Source of the DNA: a gamma proteobacterium symbiont of Ctena orbiculata
GTDB lineage: Bacteria > Pseudomonadota > Gammaproteobacteria > Chromatiales > Chromatiaceae
Length of the DNA: 41,871 nt
Assembly (NCBI GenBank): GCA_003094555.1
Contig: NATW01000105.1
Location: 1-41,871 of the forward strand
Direction: 5' to 3'
Positions 1 to 8,955 of this stretch are shown piece by piece. The position numbers and the translations under genes are program-made. The notes beneath the pieces were generated by a model. That model did not search any database, was not told where the DNA came from, and saw only the letters and a list, made by a program, of their open reading frames with translations. Within the stretch, counting starts at the first letter, position 1, and each line of letters begins with the position of its first letter.

Positions 1-468
1 GATGACGCCCTTCCCGGCCGCCAGTCCATCGGCCTTGATGACAATGGGGGCGCCCACCTGGTGTAGATAGGCCAGTGCGGCAGCAACCTCTGTGAAGGTC
101 TGGTAGCTACCGCTAGGTATATTGTGCCGGGCGAGAAAGTCCTTGGTGAAGGATTTCGAGCCCTCCAATTGTGCCGCATCCCGGGTTGGTCCGAAGCAGC
201 GCAAACCGGCGGCTTGGAAAGCATTTACGATGCCGTTCACCAGTGGTGCCTCGGGACCGACGATGGTCAAACCGACTTGGTTTGCCAGGGCGAATTCGAT
301 CAGTTCATCGATGGCGTCTGCACCTATCTCCACATTTTCGAGCTTATTCTCAAGGGCGGTGCCGGCATTGCCGGGGGCGACGAAAACCTTATCCGCCTGG
401 TCTGACTGTGCGGCCTTCCAGGCCAGGGCGTGTTCACGGCCGCCCGATCCGATGACAAGTATGTTCAT
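1..468 (-). CDS. purD: Phosphoribosylamine-glycine ligase, N-terminal part (cut by window edge)
   Basis: This gene encodes GAR synthetase, the ATP-dependent ligase joining glycine to phosphoribosylamine in de novo purine synthesis. Only the first 156 residues lie in the window; the reading frame is open to base 1 and the ATP-grasp catalytic half is outside. The N-terminus MNILVIGSGGREHALAWK is the family's signature start, and the visible part ends at KADGLAAGKGVI, the beginning of the ATP-grasp region. The ATG at 468-466 is chosen because it places this motif at residue 1. The usual length is about 430 residues, so roughly a third is seen. It follows purH on the same strand after a 133-bp gap, the standard purHD order. 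No frameshift is seen. Confidence 0.95.
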   Translation of the reverse strand, partial: MNILVIGSGGREHALAWKAAQSDQADKVFVAPGNAGTALENKLENVEIGADAIDELIEFALANQVGLTIVGPEAPLVNGIVNAFQAAGLRCFGPTRDAAQLEGSKSFTKDFLARHNIPSGSYQTFTEVAAALAYLHQVGAPIVIKADGLAAGKGVI

Positions 469-519
469 TATGATGTGAGACTTCTGGTAGTTGGGCTATA
501 ACGCTGGGCTCGCAATGAA

Positions 520-578
520 GCGCAAAGGACGCTAAGTATGTTTATAGCAAAACAGAAAATTGCTTTGTGCCCTTTGCG
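520..578. repeat. Nested inverted repeat in the purH-purD gap
   Basis: Outer arms CGCAAAGG (521-528) and CCTTTGCG (571-578) enclose a second pair, AGCAA (546-550) and TTGCT (560-564), around a 9-nt A-rich loop. The structure lies between the purH stop and the purD start, so it would be in the purHD transcript. It has no T-tract typical of a terminator in the minus direction. It could affect mRNA processing or be a remnant of a dispersed repeat. Confidence 0.45.
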
Positions 579-601
579 TTATAAAAAACTGATTACAAGG
601 T

Positions 602-2161
602 TTAGTGACGGAAGTGACGCATACCTGTGAATACCATCGCCATACCATGCTCATTGGCTGCAGCGATCGCCTCATCATCGCGCATCGATCCGCCGGGTTG
701 AATAACAGCGGCGATACCAACCTCGGCGGCATTGTCGATGCCGTCACGGAAGGGGAAGAATGCATCCGATGCCATCACCGAACCCTTCACTTCAAGGGAT
801 GCCTGTTCAGCCTTGATCGCGGCGATGCGAGCCGAATTGACCCGACTCATCTGGCCGGCGCCAACGCCGATGGTCATTCCATCCCTGCCATAGACGATGG
901 CATTGGACTTGACGAACTTGGCGACACGCCAGGTAAACAGCAGATCACGCATCTCCTGCTCTGTGGGCTGGCGTTGGCTGACCACCTTGATGTCATGGGT
1001 CAGCTGCAGGTCCGCGTCTTGCACCAACAGGCCCCCATTGACCCGTTTGTATTCGGTGCGATGGATCGCTTCGCTGAGCCATTCACCGCACTCCAGTAAG
1101 CGTACATTCTTCTTGCTGCTGACAGCTTCAGCTGCTGCTGCCGAAACCTTAGGTGCAATGATTACTTCAACGAACTGGCGTTCCACAATAGCCTTTGCTG
1201 TCTCTCCATCCAGTTCACCGTTGAAGGCGATGATACCGCCGAATGCCGATTCGGGATCGGTGCTGTAGGCCCGGTCATAGGCCTCCAGCATGTTGGCGCC
1301 ATAAGCCACGCCGCAGGGATTGGCATGCTTGACAATGACGCAGGCGGGGCCCTCATCAAAGCTTTTGGCGCACTCCAGGGCGGCATCGGTATCGCCAATA
1401 TTGTTATATGAGAGCTCCTTACCCTGCAGTTGCTTGGCCGTGGCGATACTGGCTTCATCGATCCTGTGCTCTACATAAAACGCCGCTTTCTGATGGGGAT
1501 TCTCACCGTAACGCATGCTCTGCGCCTGTCTGAATTGAAGCGAGAGGGTGCGAGGAAAGTCGCTTATCTCACTCCCCAGGCGGCTGCCAAGGTAGTTGGC
1601 AATGGCAGCATCGTAGCGGGCGGTATGCTCGAAGGTTTTGACCGCAAGATCGAAACGGGTGGTGTCACTCACCAGATTGTTGTTATCTCCCATCTCACGC
1701 AGCACTCTGTCATAGTCGAGTGCGTCGACGACCACGGTTACATCCTTATGGTTCTTGGCCGCTGCGCGAAGCATGGTGGGACCGCCGATATCGATGTTTT
1801 CAATCGCTGTGGGAAGATCGCAATCGGGTTTTGCCACAGTCTCCTCGAAGGGGTATAGATTGACCACGATCAGGTCTATGTCTCCAATACCGTTCTCCTT
1901 CATGACCCCGTCGTCGATACCGCGTCGACCGAGGATTCCGCCGTGAATCTTGGGGTGTAAGGTCTTCACCCGGCCATCCATCATTTCCGGGTAACCGGTA
2001 TATTCGGAGACCTCGATGACAGGGATGTCATTTTGGGTCAGCAATTTTGCTGTACCGCCAGTGGATAGGATCTCAATTTTTTTCTCAGCGAGACTGCGGG
2101 CGAATTCCACAATCCCTGTTTTGTCAGAAACGCTTATCAGGGCGCGTTTTATGGATGCCAT
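602..2161 (-). CDS. purH: Bifunctional AICAR formyltransferase/IMP cyclohydrolase
   Basis: PurH performs the last two steps of IMP synthesis: formylation of AICAR with 10-formyl-THF, then ring closure. The 519-residue protein has the normal length (about 525). The N-terminal cyclohydrolase (MGS-like) domain covers roughly residues 1-195, with STGGTAKLL at 33-41 and [13 protein letters not shown] at 63-75. The C-terminal formyltransferase domain carries the VKHANPCG catalytic Lys-His motif and [10 protein letters not shown] near the end. It ends at MRHFRH. It lies between fis (upstream, 31 bp) and purD (downstream), all on the minus strand, matching the dusB-fis/purHD arrangement of many gammaproteobacteria. 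The start ATG has only a weak ribosome site, which is compatible with readthrough from fis. Confidence 0.97.
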   Translation of the reverse strand: MASIKRALISVSDKTGIVEFARSLAEKKIEILSTGGTAKLLTQNDIPVIEVSEYTGYPEMMDGRVKTLHPKIHGGILGRRGIDDGVMKENGIGDIDLIVVNLYPFEETVAKPDCDLPTAIENIDIGGPTMLRAAAKNHKDVTVVVDALDYDRVLREMGDNNNLVSDTTRFDLAVKTFEHTARYDAAIANYLGSRLGSEISDFPRTLSLQFRQAQSMRYGENPHQKAAFYVEHRIDEASIATAKQLQGKELSYNNIGDTDAALECAKSFDEGPACVIVKHANPCGVAYGANMLEAYDRAYSTDPESAFGGIIAFNGELDGETAKAIVERQFVEVIIAPKVSAAAAEAVSSKKNVRLLECGEWLSEAIHRTEYKRVNGGLLVQDADLQLTHDIKVVSQRQPTEQEMRDLLFTWRVAKFVKSNAIVYGRDGMTIGVGAGQMSRVNSARIAAIKAEQASLEVKGSVMASDAFFPFRDGIDNAAEVGIAAVIQPGGSMRDDEAIAAANEHGMAMVFTGMRHFRH

Positions 2162-2192
2162 GTTGTAGATTCCAAGTAAGTGTAAGCGGGGT

Positions 2193-2489
2193 TCAGTCGA
2201 GATCGTATTGGGAAAGTTTTTTGCGCAGGGTGCTTCGACTGATACCCAGAATAGATGCGGCTTGGGATTGGTTGCCGCCGGTATGCTTCATGACGCTCTC
2301 GAGTAACGGCGCTTCCACCTCGTTCATCACCAAGCGGTAGAGATTGTTGGCGCCATGTCCGTCAAGATTATTGAAATAGCGTTGCATTGCGTCGCTGACA
2401 CACTGGCGTAAGGGTTCTGATTTCTTACTGTGTGTAACTGTCAGGTAATCTTGGTTTTCTTTACTTGTTAGAACAGCTTCAATCATCAT
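2193..2489 (-). CDS. fis: DNA-binding protein Fis
   Basis: Fis is the small homodimeric nucleoid protein that bends DNA and activates or represses growth-phase genes. Started at the ATG whose TGA overlaps the dusB stop (ATGATGA, 2489-2486), the product is 98 residues, exactly the usual Fis length; a longer frame from 2519 is disfavoured because it would overlap dusB by 34 bp. The central part [18 protein letters not shown] and the C-terminal helix-turn-helix [18 protein letters not shown] match the family closely. The N-terminal beta-hairpin segment (residues 1-30) is divergent, as is common outside enterics. Translation is probably coupled to dusB. It sits in the classic dusB-fis operon, whose promoter lies upstream of dusB. 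Confidence 0.95.
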   Translation of the reverse strand: MMIEAVLTSKENQDYLTVTHSKKSEPLRQCVSDAMQRYFNNLDGHGANNLYRLVMNEVEAPLLESVMKHTGGNQSQAASILGISRSTLRKKLSQYDLD

Positions 2490-3484
2490 GCCGCCAAATC
2501 CCCGTTGTTTTGTAGGCATTCAAAATAGTTACGGATAGCCTGCATCTGTTGTTCTACAGAATCCGAGTAGTTTATTTTGTTCCTAAAAACTGCGCCACCA
2601 GGACGCCCCTTGCTGTACCAGGCAATATGTTTTCGCGCAATGCGTATGCCAAGGTACTCCCCATAAAAATCATACAGTTGTCTGACATGCTTGGTTACAA
2701 TGTCAGTAATCCATTCGAGATCAGGTTGCGGTAACTCTTTACCGGTCAGTAGATAGTGGTTGATCTCTTTAAAAATCCAAGGGCGTCCTTGCGCTGCTCG
2801 ACCGATCATCAGGGCGTCGGCCCCAGTGCGGTTCAAGACGAAAGCGGCTTTTTGTGGTGTATCGATATCTCCGTTTGCGATAACCGGTATCTCGACTGAT
2901 TGTTTGATGTCGCGGATGGTTTCATACTCCGCTTGACCCATAAACTTGCATGCTCGGGTGCGTCCATGTACAGCAATGGCGCGGATACCTGCCGCCTCAG
3001 CTATGTTCGCGATACGTATGCCGTTGCGGTTCTCGGGATCAGTGCCGGTGCGGATTTTCAATGTTACAGGCACCTCGACGGCACTGACCACCGCTTCCAG
3101 CAACCTGGCTACGAGATGCTCATCCTTCAACAGGGCGGAGCCGGCAGCACGTTGACACACCTTTTTCGCCGGGCATCCCATGTTGATATCTATGATCTGT
3201 GCGCCATTCGCCACATTGGCCCGCGCCGCTTCCGCCATCTGGTCCGGCTCGGAGCCGACTATCTGTACGCTGACGGGTCGCGCTTCCCCTTCATGGTCGA
3301 GTCGTCTCAAGGTTTTTTTCGTGCCTCTTAGGGAGGCATCTGAAGAGACCATTTCCGACACGGCTAGCCCAGCCCCCATCTCTCTGCATAGTTGCCGAAA
3401 CGGTCTGTCCGTGACGCCGGCCATTGGCGCCAATAGCAGATTGTTCTCTAATTTATAGGGTCCAATTTGCATCCAGAATGCCAC
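2486..3484 (-). CDS. dusB: tRNA-dihydrouridine synthase B
   Basis: DusB is the FMN-dependent enzyme that reduces specific uridines of tRNA (U17 in E. coli) to dihydrouridine using NADPH. The 332-residue frame contains the TIM-barrel start LLLAPMAGVTDRPFRQLC, the catalytic-cysteine motif DINMGCPAKK (Cys104), HGRTRACKFMGQA, and the FMN-phosphate region GADALMIGRAAQGRPWIF. The frame opens with GTG at 3484; an ATG four codons later (3472) aligns with the E. coli start MRIGQY, so the true start could be either. Its stop codon overlaps the fis start. A strong promoter candidate lies 32-67 nt upstream, as in E. coli dusB-fis. Confidence 0.96.
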   Translation of the reverse strand: MAFWMQIGPYKLENNLLLAPMAGVTDRPFRQLCREMGAGLAVSEMVSSDASLRGTKKTLRRLDHEGEARPVSVQIVGSEPDQMAEAARANVANGAQIIDINMGCPAKKVCQRAAGSALLKDEHLVARLLEAVVSAVEVPVTLKIRTGTDPENRNGIRIANIAEAAGIRAIAVHGRTRACKFMGQAEYETIRDIKQSVEIPVIANGDIDTPQKAAFVLNRTGADALMIGRAAQGRPWIFKEINHYLLTGKELPQPDLEWITDIVTKHVRQLYDFYGEYLGIRIARKHIAWYSKGRPGGAVFRNKINYSDSVEQQMQAIRNYFECLQNNGDLAA

Positions 3485-3515
3485 TCTTCAGGAGGTCCAT
3501 CATGGGTGAAGGAGG

Positions 3516-3551
3516 GGATGGGATACTACCGCTAATTGTTGGCGGAATCAA
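3516..3551 (-). promoter_or_regulatory. Candidate dusB-fis promoter with GC-rich discriminator
   Basis: On the minus strand TTGATT (3551-3546) is followed after exactly 17 bp by TAGTAT (3528-3523). The bases after the -10 are CCCATCCCC, a GC-rich discriminator of the type seen at stringently controlled promoters. Transcription would begin near 3516, giving a leader of about 32 nt before the dusB GTG, much like the E. coli fis operon promoter. Function is inferred. Confidence 0.55.
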
Positions 3552-4008
3552 AGGCAAATTGAGTCTGAATTGATCTGGTACAAGTGGCGTTTGGGAGTCG
3601 ACCTGCGAATCGGCTGGAAGGGTGCTAAGTAAGCTCTTAAATCTTAGGCAGATATGTGACAAGGGATAAGTGGCAGATGATTATATGGGGAATGTAAATT
3701 CTTTTTGTAGAATTTAATTCCTTACTGATACTAACCCATTATTAAGTGTCGAACTTTTTTACACTTGTCTTTTTTATTACCAACATTGTTCACTGTGTTA
3801 TTCACCTTCGTTGGCTGAACAGATAGTGTTGTTTGGGATGCAGAACAATCTGTTGTAATGAGTCGGATCGTTTGCTGCCTGGAAGGGTATTTTAGTATCA
3901 GTGGGCGTTTAACCGCGGATAATAAAATGTGTACATGGATATACGTATTAACTAGCAACAGTCGCATGCAGTGTCGCGTTGATCTGTTCTGCTTGCAGGT
4001 TGCTTCAA
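3552..4008. other. Gene-free AT-rich region upstream of dusB-fis
   Basis: The roughly 520 bp between dusB and the DUF3426 gene contain no convincing gene; the short open frames here have no ribosome site or family resemblance. The stretch 3660-3800 is markedly AT-rich with A/T tracts (for example at 3745-3775), as expected of an upstream activating or Fis-autoregulatory region. A second minus-strand -10-like TATAAT lies at 3685-3680 but lacks a good -35. No terminator for the upstream DUF3426 gene is evident. Confidence 0.5.
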
Positions 4009-5427
4009 TTATAGAAAATCGAACTTGAAGCCAGTGACATCATTGCCCGGGTCCAGTAGTTCGAGCTCTATCTGCACGGCCTTTAATTTCGGCATCATCT
4101 GTTGTGATTGGTATTGCTCGCCCTTGTACTGATCGGGATGGAAGGTACGTCTTGCTAATATTTTTCCCATATCATTGTAGAGGCTTAACTGCAGTTTTGG
4201 GAAAGGTTGTTGGAAGGCTGCGGCATTCACCATCTCAAGTTTGAGAGAGAGGATCTCTTCCTTTTCAGGGTGAGCGGTCAGGGCTCTTTCACTGATGATT
4301 ATCTGTTCGGTATCCCGGCGCAGGGGGACCTCGCAACCGGTGAGGCTGCAGACACCCTGAAGCAGCTGCCTTCCGGCATCGTGGTTGATGAGATTGTCCC
4401 GTAAATACCAGGTAATCTGCCCACTTAGGGGCAACAGTAGGAGTAATGATCCGGCAATCCAGTAACGCCGGGATCGACTGGGTTGGGGTCGCTCATACTC
4501 CTCCTCAAAGGTGAAACGACTCTCCTCATCCAGCGGATCCTGGGATTGGAAAGGCTCTTCAACGGTCGGGATAGAGTCCTCCTCCAGTGGGGTGAACTCC
4601 GATGGTGACTCGTGATCTGACTCACCCTCTGTGTCTGTGGTTACATCTGCAGCAAGGGGGTCATTGTCAATTGGTATAGATCCATCTGTGACTAGTGGCT
4701 CTCGGTCTGTTGATATAGATCCATCTGTGGTTAGTGGCTCTTGGTCTGTTGATATCGATTCATCTGTAGCAAGTAGCTCTTCATCTGAGGGTATCGATAC
4801 ATCTGTAGTCTGAGACTCCTCGTCTAATCGGATCGGTCTATATTCAGCATCAGTCTTCTGGTCATGGTTTTCGAGGGCTATGACATCTGCTAACTGTTCG
4901 TCTGCTCCCTTCTCTTCGAGTAGCAGAGAGGTAGAGTCTTTATCGAGGAGTTCGGACATCTGCGACTCAGTACCGGCAGCAAAATACTCAGGTTCCGTCT
5001 CGAGCCCGTCGTCCTGCTCAAGAATAAACTGGTTTTGGCTGTCGAAATCTGAGCTATTCTCATCCACTTCCAGGATTGATTCTTCACTCAATTGTTGGAT
5101 AGGGGGCTCTTCGTCAGCTAAGGCATCGAGGGATTTCACCACTTCACTGTCACTAACCAAGCTGGATTCAATTGCGAGTCCATCAGAGTCTGCCCCGCCT
5201 TCCCTTGTTTGTGCCGTAGTGGGGGAAGAGATCCCATTCTGTTCGGTTGTTGATGATCCTTCCCGGATAGGGTCGTCGTTGGTAAAGGGGGTGGGGGATT
5301 CCATAAGCTTATGCAGCGCATTGAATACGTTGTTGCATTGGCAGCAGCGTACTTTTCCGTCAGCAACCTTGAGCTGCTCCGGTGTGATGCGGAACATGGT
5401 CAGACAGTGTTGGCACTGGGTAAACAT
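4009..5427 (-). CDS. Zinc-ribbon, DUF3426-family inner-membrane protein
   Basis: This 472-residue protein has three parts. The N-terminus is an MJ0042-type zinc ribbon with Cx2C pairs at Cys5/Cys8 and Cys28/Cys31. A long, very acidic Ser/Thr/Glu/Asp-rich linker spans about residues 45-315 and includes four 13-residue repeats (211-262). A single transmembrane helix (about 322-341, RYWIAGSLLLLLPLSGQ) precedes a C-terminal DUF3426 domain (342-472), presumably periplasmic. Proteins of this architecture commonly sit between prmA and dusB-fis in gammaproteobacteria, as here. Their biochemical role is not established. A zinc-sensing or scaffold function linking cytoplasm and periplasm is only a guess. 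Confidence 0.85.
   Translation of the reverse strand: MFTQCQHCLTMFRITPEQLKVADGKVRCCQCNNVFNALHKLMESPTPFTNDDPIREGSSTTEQNGISSPTTAQTREGGADSDGLAIESSLVSDSEVVKSLDALADEEPPIQQLSEESILEVDENSSDFDSQNQFILEQDDGLETEPEYFAAGTESQMSELLDKDSTSLLLEEKGADEQLADVIALENHDQKTDAEYRPIRLDEESQTTDVSIPSDEELLATDESISTDQEPLTTDGSISTDREPLVTDGSIPIDNDPLAADVTTDTEGESDHESPSEFTPLEEDSIPTVEEPFQSQDPLDEESRFTFEEEYERPQPSRSRRYWIAGSLLLLLPLSGQITWYLRDNLINHDAGRQLLQGVCSLTGCEVPLRRDTEQIIISERALTAHPEKEEILSLKLEMVNAAAFQQPFPKLQLSLYNDMGKILARRTFHPDQYKGEQYQSQQMMPKLKAVQIELELLDPGNDVTGFKFDFL
4642..4797 (-). repeat. Four tandem 39-bp (13-codon) repeats inside the DUF3426 gene
   Basis: Residues 211-262 consist of four equal units: SIPSDEELLATDE, SISTDQEPLTTDG, SISTDREPLVTDG and SIPIDNDPLAADV. 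The DNA shows the same 39-bp period, with the two middle units nearly identical. Units are in frame, so copy number can change without breaking the gene. Confidence 0.85.
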
Positions 5428-5546
5428 CTGGCAGATTTCTTTCTATCTATACTTCAAGTGAGCGTAGTTTTCGACACCTCTACGTTAGACCGAAGCCAAA
5501 CCGCAGGCAAGCCCTTTATGGAAAATTGGGGCTGGCTGTAAATGTT

Positions 5547-6422
5547 TTAGATGACAGCGCCACTCAGCAGCAGCCAATCCTGCTGCTGTTTAGGCCTCTG
5601 CATGGCTGCGAATGATTGGTAGACTGGCAGAACCGCCGGTTGCTGTTCAGCGAGAATGCCCGAGAGGGCGAAACATCCGCCGGGTCGGATAAGGCGCGCG
5701 AACTCTGGGGCCAGCTGGATCAGTGGAGCAGCGAGAATGTTTGCAACCAACAGGTCATACTGCCTATGGGGCAGCTCATCAGGCAGGCAGGTGGTGAGGT
5801 TGCTGGAAACCCCGTTCTTCTGCGCATTGTCTCTACTCGCAATCAAGGCCTGTGGGTCATGGTCGAGAGCCACGGCTGAGGCTGCCCCGAGTTTCAATGC
5901 GGCGATGGCGAGGATACCGGAGCCACAGCCGTAGTCGATGATGGACTTTCCCTGCAACGCTTGAGCATCCAACCATTCCAGGCAGAGTGCGGTGGTGGGA
6001 TGGGTGCCCGTACCGAAGGCCAGTCCGGGATCGAGCTGAATGACGATAGCATCCTGCTGTTGGATCGATTCACCTGCCGGACAGACCCACAATCGCCGCC
6101 CGAACGGCATGGGCTTGAAGTGATCCAGCCAGACCCGTTCCCAGATTCTGTCTTCGATGCGTTCCCAGCGTAATCTTGCTACCAGTTCGGGATCGAGGAA
6201 GGAGACAAGGGCATTGCGTAGGTCTACCGGGTCCTGATCTCCCTGGAACAGCGCGGTGACCTGGGTATGCAGCCATAACTGGGTCGAATCCGGTGGCGTT
6301 TCCAACAGGGGCTGATCACCTGCGTCACCCAGGGTAACGGAGAGGGCGCCGAGGTTTTCAAATACCAGCTCCAATAAAGGGGCCTCGGTTTCGCTACAGT
6401 CGATAGAAAGATGCAACCACAT
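5547..6422 (-). CDS. prmA: Ribosomal protein L11 methyltransferase
   Basis: PrmA trimethylates several amino groups of ribosomal protein L11 using S-adenosylmethionine in the cytoplasm. The 291-residue length fits the family (about 293). An N-terminal L11-recognition domain (about 1-60) is followed by a class I methyltransferase fold. SAM motif I is IIDYGCGSGILAIAALKLG, motif II contains VALDHDPQA, and the catalytic-region motif is LLVANILAAPL. The substrate-entry motif QLDPGLAFGTGTHPTT is also present. It lies between accC and the DUF3426 gene on the same strand, the usual gammaproteobacterial order. Confidence 0.96.
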   Translation of the reverse strand: MWLHLSIDCSETEAPLLELVFENLGALSVTLGDAGDQPLLETPPDSTQLWLHTQVTALFQGDQDPVDLRNALVSFLDPELVARLRWERIEDRIWERVWLDHFKPMPFGRRLWVCPAGESIQQQDAIVIQLDPGLAFGTGTHPTTALCLEWLDAQALQGKSIIDYGCGSGILAIAALKLGAASAVALDHDPQALIASRDNAQKNGVSSNLTTCLPDELPHRQYDLLVANILAAPLIQLAPEFARLIRPGGCFALSGILAEQQPAVLPVYQSFAAMQRPKQQQDWLLLSGAVI

Positions 6423-6504
6423 TGCTTCGAGTTTTGAGTTTTTAGTTATAAGTTTGGTGAGAGATGCCTTCTCAACTCAAAATTCATAACTCATAACTCT
6501 TCAG
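6423..6504. repeat. Low-complexity AT-rich spacer with degenerate palindromic repeats
   Basis: The 82-bp prmA-accC gap consists largely of variations of TTTTGAGTT and AACTCATAA. The left half (GAGTTTTGAG...TTATAAG) is roughly complementary to the right half (CTCAAAATTC...CATAACTC), so it can fold on itself. It looks like slippage-generated sequence rather than a defined regulatory site. Confidence 0.4.
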
Positions 6505-7845
6505 CTATAGTCCTAGTTTCTTTTCCAGGTAGTGGATGTTGGCGCCGCCTTCCTTGAAGGCAGCGTCACGCATGATGTCCAGATGCAGTGGTATATTTGT
6601 CTTGATACCGGTGATAACCATCTCCTGCAGAGCGATTCGCATCCTGGCAATGGCAGATTCACGGCTCTCTCCATGGGTGACCAGCTTACCGATCATTGAG
6701 TCGTAATAGGGTGGCACTCTGTAGCCGTTATAGATATGGGTATCGACCCGCACCCCTGGGCCACCCGGGGTGTGGAGTTGGCTGATGGTACCTGGACTGG
6801 GGAGAAAATTTTCTGGATCCTCCGCATTGATTCTGCACTCCACGGCATGGCCTTGCAGTTTGATCTCGTCCTGTTTGTAGCTGAGGGGTTCCCCGGCAGC
6901 GATGAAAATCTGCTGTTTAACGATGTCGACGCCGGTGATCAGTTCGGTGACCGGATGTTCCACCTGTACCCGGGTATTCATCTCAATGAAGTAGAACTCG
7001 CCGTCCTCGTAGAGAAATTCGAAAGTGCCGGCGCCCCGATAGCCGATCTGGCGGCAGGCTTCGGCGCATCTTTCACCGACCTCTTCGCGTTGCTGTTCCG
7101 TGATGCCTGGTGCCGGCGCCTCTTCCACCACTTTTTGATGGCGGCGTTGCATGGAACAGTCACGCTCCCCAAGGTGAATCGCATTGCCATGGGTGTCGGA
7201 CAGGACCTGAAACTCGACGTGGCGTGGATTACCGAGGAACTTTTCCATATACACTGTGCCGTTGCCGAACGCGGCTTCGGCTTCGGCCTTGGTCATGGCC
7301 ACTGCGTTGAGCAAGGTTGCTTCCGAATGCACCACCCGCATCCCTCTGCCACCACCACCACCGGCGGCCTTGATGATGACCGGGTAACCGATTTCATTCG
7401 CCACCTCTCTGGTGCGTTTGGCATTGTTGTCCAAAGGGCCGTTTGAGCCAGGCACCGTTGGTACCTTTGCCTTGCGCATAGCGTCGATGGCCGCCACTTT
7501 ATCGCCCATGGTACGGATTGTGTCCGCCTTGGGTCCGATAAAGATGAATCCACTGTTTTCCACCCGCTCTGCGAAGTCGGCATTCTCCGAAAGAAAACCA
7601 TATCCGGGGTGTATGGCAACTGAGTCGGTCACCTCGGCGGCGCTGATGATAGCCGGTACGTTCAGATAGCTCTCGCTCGAGGGGGCAGGGCCAATGCATA
7701 CTGATTCGTCGGCGAGCAACACATGTTTCAGGTCACGATCAGCCTCTGAGTGCACAGCGACTGTCTTGATACCGAGTTCTTTACAGGCACGCAGGATGCG
7801 CAAGGCTATCTCACCACGATTGGCGATTACGATCTTGTCTATCAT
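6505..7845 (-). CDS. accC: Acetyl-CoA carboxylase, biotin carboxylase subunit
   Basis: AccC carboxylates the biotin of AccB using ATP and bicarbonate, the first half-reaction of malonyl-CoA synthesis. From the ATG at 7845 the product is 446 residues and begins [17 protein letters not shown], aligning with E. coli AccC; a TTG four codons upstream overlaps the accB stop and is less likely. It shows the ATP-grasp glycine loop [14 protein letters not shown], the [15 protein letters not shown] segment, and the catalytic [14 protein letters not shown] motif. It is immediately downstream of accB (8-bp gap), so the two are surely co-transcribed and made in balance. No anomalies are seen. Confidence 0.97.
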   Translation of the reverse strand: MIDKIVIANRGEIALRILRACKELGIKTVAVHSEADRDLKHVLLADESVCIGPAPSSESYLNVPAIISAAEVTDSVAIHPGYGFLSENADFAERVENSGFIFIGPKADTIRTMGDKVAAIDAMRKAKVPTVPGSNGPLDNNAKRTREVANEIGYPVIIKAAGGGGGRGMRVVHSEATLLNAVAMTKAEAEAAFGNGTVYMEKFLGNPRHVEFQVLSDTHGNAIHLGERDCSMQRRHQKVVEEAPAPGITEQQREEVGERCAEACRQIGYRGAGTFEFLYEDGEFYFIEMNTRVQVEHPVTELITGVDIVKQQIFIAAGEPLSYKQDEIKLQGHAVECRINAEDPENFLPSPGTISQLHTPGGPGVRVDTHIYNGYRVPPYYDSMIGKLVTHGESRESAIARMRIALQEMVITGIKTNIPLHLDIMRDAAFKEGGANIHYLEKKLGL

Positions 7846-7853
7846 GGTTTCAC

Positions 7854-8327
7854 TCAATCAATGATGAATAGCGGTTCGTTGTATTCGACGGGCTGACCGT
7901 TTTCAACCAGTATTTTTTTCACGGTACCTGCCTTGTCGGACTCTATCTGGTTGAGAATCTTCATCGCTTCGATGATACACAGGGTGTCACCGACCGCGAC
8001 TGTCTGGCCCTCCTCAACAAAGGGTTTGCTGCCGGGAGAGGGGGATCGGTAGAAGGTGCCCACCATGGGTGAGTTTACGCTGTGCCCCTGCATCTCCTCA
8101 GCGGCTGCCTGTGGTTCAGGTGATACAGCTCCTGCGGCGGTGGCTGCAGGTGCTACAGGCGCCGGGACCGCAGCTGCCTGAGGCTGGATGTTTGGGATGG
8201 CTATGCTTGTGGGTATGGAGCTTTGACGGCTTATTCTGACCGACTCCTCTCCTTCATGAATTTCGATCTCCGCGACGTCCGACTCCTCAAGTAGTTCAAT
8301 CAGTTTTTTTACTTTGCGAATATCCAT
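7854..8327 (-). CDS. accB: Acetyl-CoA carboxylase biotin carboxyl carrier protein
   Basis: AccB (BCCP) carries the biotin that shuttles carboxyl groups between AccC and AccDA. The start is set at the ATG at 8327 because [17 protein letters not shown] is the conserved N-terminus; the frame remains open upstream to 8477 but that extension overlaps aroQ and resembles nothing. The product is 157 residues. It has an N-terminal AccC-binding segment (1-35), an Ala/Pro-rich flexible linker (about 40-80), and a C-terminal biotinyl domain with [12 protein letters not shown]; the biotinylated lysine is Lys123. It lies 19 bp after aroQ and upstream of accC. Confidence 0.96.
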   Translation of the reverse strand: MDIRKVKKLIELLEESDVAEIEIHEGEESVRISRQSSIPTSIAIPNIQPQAAAVPAPVAPAATAAGAVSPEPQAAAEEMQGHSVNSPMVGTFYRSPSPGSKPFVEEGQTVAVGDTLCIIEAMKILNQIESDKAGTVKKILVENGQPVEYNEPLFIID

Positions 8328-8346
8328 GTTGACCTGTCTCTTAGAA

Positions 8347-8787
8347 TTATTTGTTGAGCCGCGTGATGGCGGCTTGCAAGGCAAGCTCATAACCCTGTGC
8401 ACCCAGGCCGGTGATGACACCTTCGGCCTTGTCAGAGAAATAGGAGTGTTTACGAAACTCCTCCCTGGCGTGCACATTGGAGAGATGAACCTCTATGTAG
8501 GGTATGTCTGTTCCCAGTAACGCATCCCTCAACGCTAGGCTGGTGTGAGTGAATGCTGCCGGATTGATGATGATGAAACAGACATCCGATTGGTTTGCCT
8601 GATGTATCCATGTCAGGAGTTCGTGTTCCGCATTGCTTTGACGGAAGTCGATATCGAACCCCGACTCTCTGCCGCTGTTTTGCAGGCGTTGGCGAATGGC
8701 GTCAAGCGTCTCATGACCATAGTGGTCGGGTTCCCGGGTGCCAAGCAGATTCAGATTTGGGCCGTTAAGTACCAGGATGGTTGCCAT
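8347..8787 (-). CDS. aroQ: Type II 3-dehydroquinate dehydratase
   Basis: AroQ converts 3-dehydroquinate to 3-dehydroshikimate in the shikimate pathway as a dodecamer. The 146-residue length is typical. The N-terminal [17 protein letters not shown] motif includes the flexible catalytic loop with Arg18 and Tyr23. The motifs [13 protein letters not shown] and [15 protein letters not shown] supply the substrate-binding Asn and catalytic His. It heads the run aroQ-accB-accC, an order common to many proteobacteria, and accB starts 19 bp downstream. The 168-bp gap upstream presumably carries the operon promoter, though no sharp candidate is visible. Confidence 0.96.
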   Translation of the reverse strand: MATILVLNGPNLNLLGTREPDHYGHETLDAIRQRLQNSGRESGFDIDFRQSNAEHELLTWIHQANQSDVCFIIINPAAFTHTSLALRDALLGTDIPYIEVHLSNVHAREEFRKHSYFSDKAEGVITGLGAQGYELALQAAITRLNK

Positions 8788-8848
8788 TTTCCAATATTCC
8801 AGGGCAGAGAAATCCGCGTATATCCCCGCTGCTTATATTTCTGATGCT

Positions 8849-8867
8849 GATCCCTACAACAGGGATC
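8849..8867. other. Short perfect hairpin between dsbD and aroQ
   Basis: GATCCCT (8849-8855) and AGGGATC (8861-8867) form a 7-bp stem with loop ACAAC in the dsbD-aroQ gap. It is not followed by a T-run on either strand, so it is not a canonical intrinsic terminator. It may attenuate readthrough from dsbD or be an operator. Confidence 0.35.
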
Positions 8868-8955
8868 CAGGGGGGTGTTGATGAATCGTTAGATTCTGCA
8901 AGATCAGCGCGATTTTGTCCAGTTTCAATGCAGTACATGCCATGATCGTCGCATA

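Noticed and set aside
3453-3967. Two short minus-strand frames upstream of dusB
   Set aside because: One overlaps dusB and its promoter, the other sits in AT-rich sequence; neither has a ribosome site or conserved look.
6736-7446. 236-codon frame antisense to accC
   Set aside because: It is fully contained within accC, with no family resemblance.
8328-8477. N-terminal extension of accB
   Set aside because: It overlaps aroQ; the conserved AccB start MDIRKVKK is at 8327.
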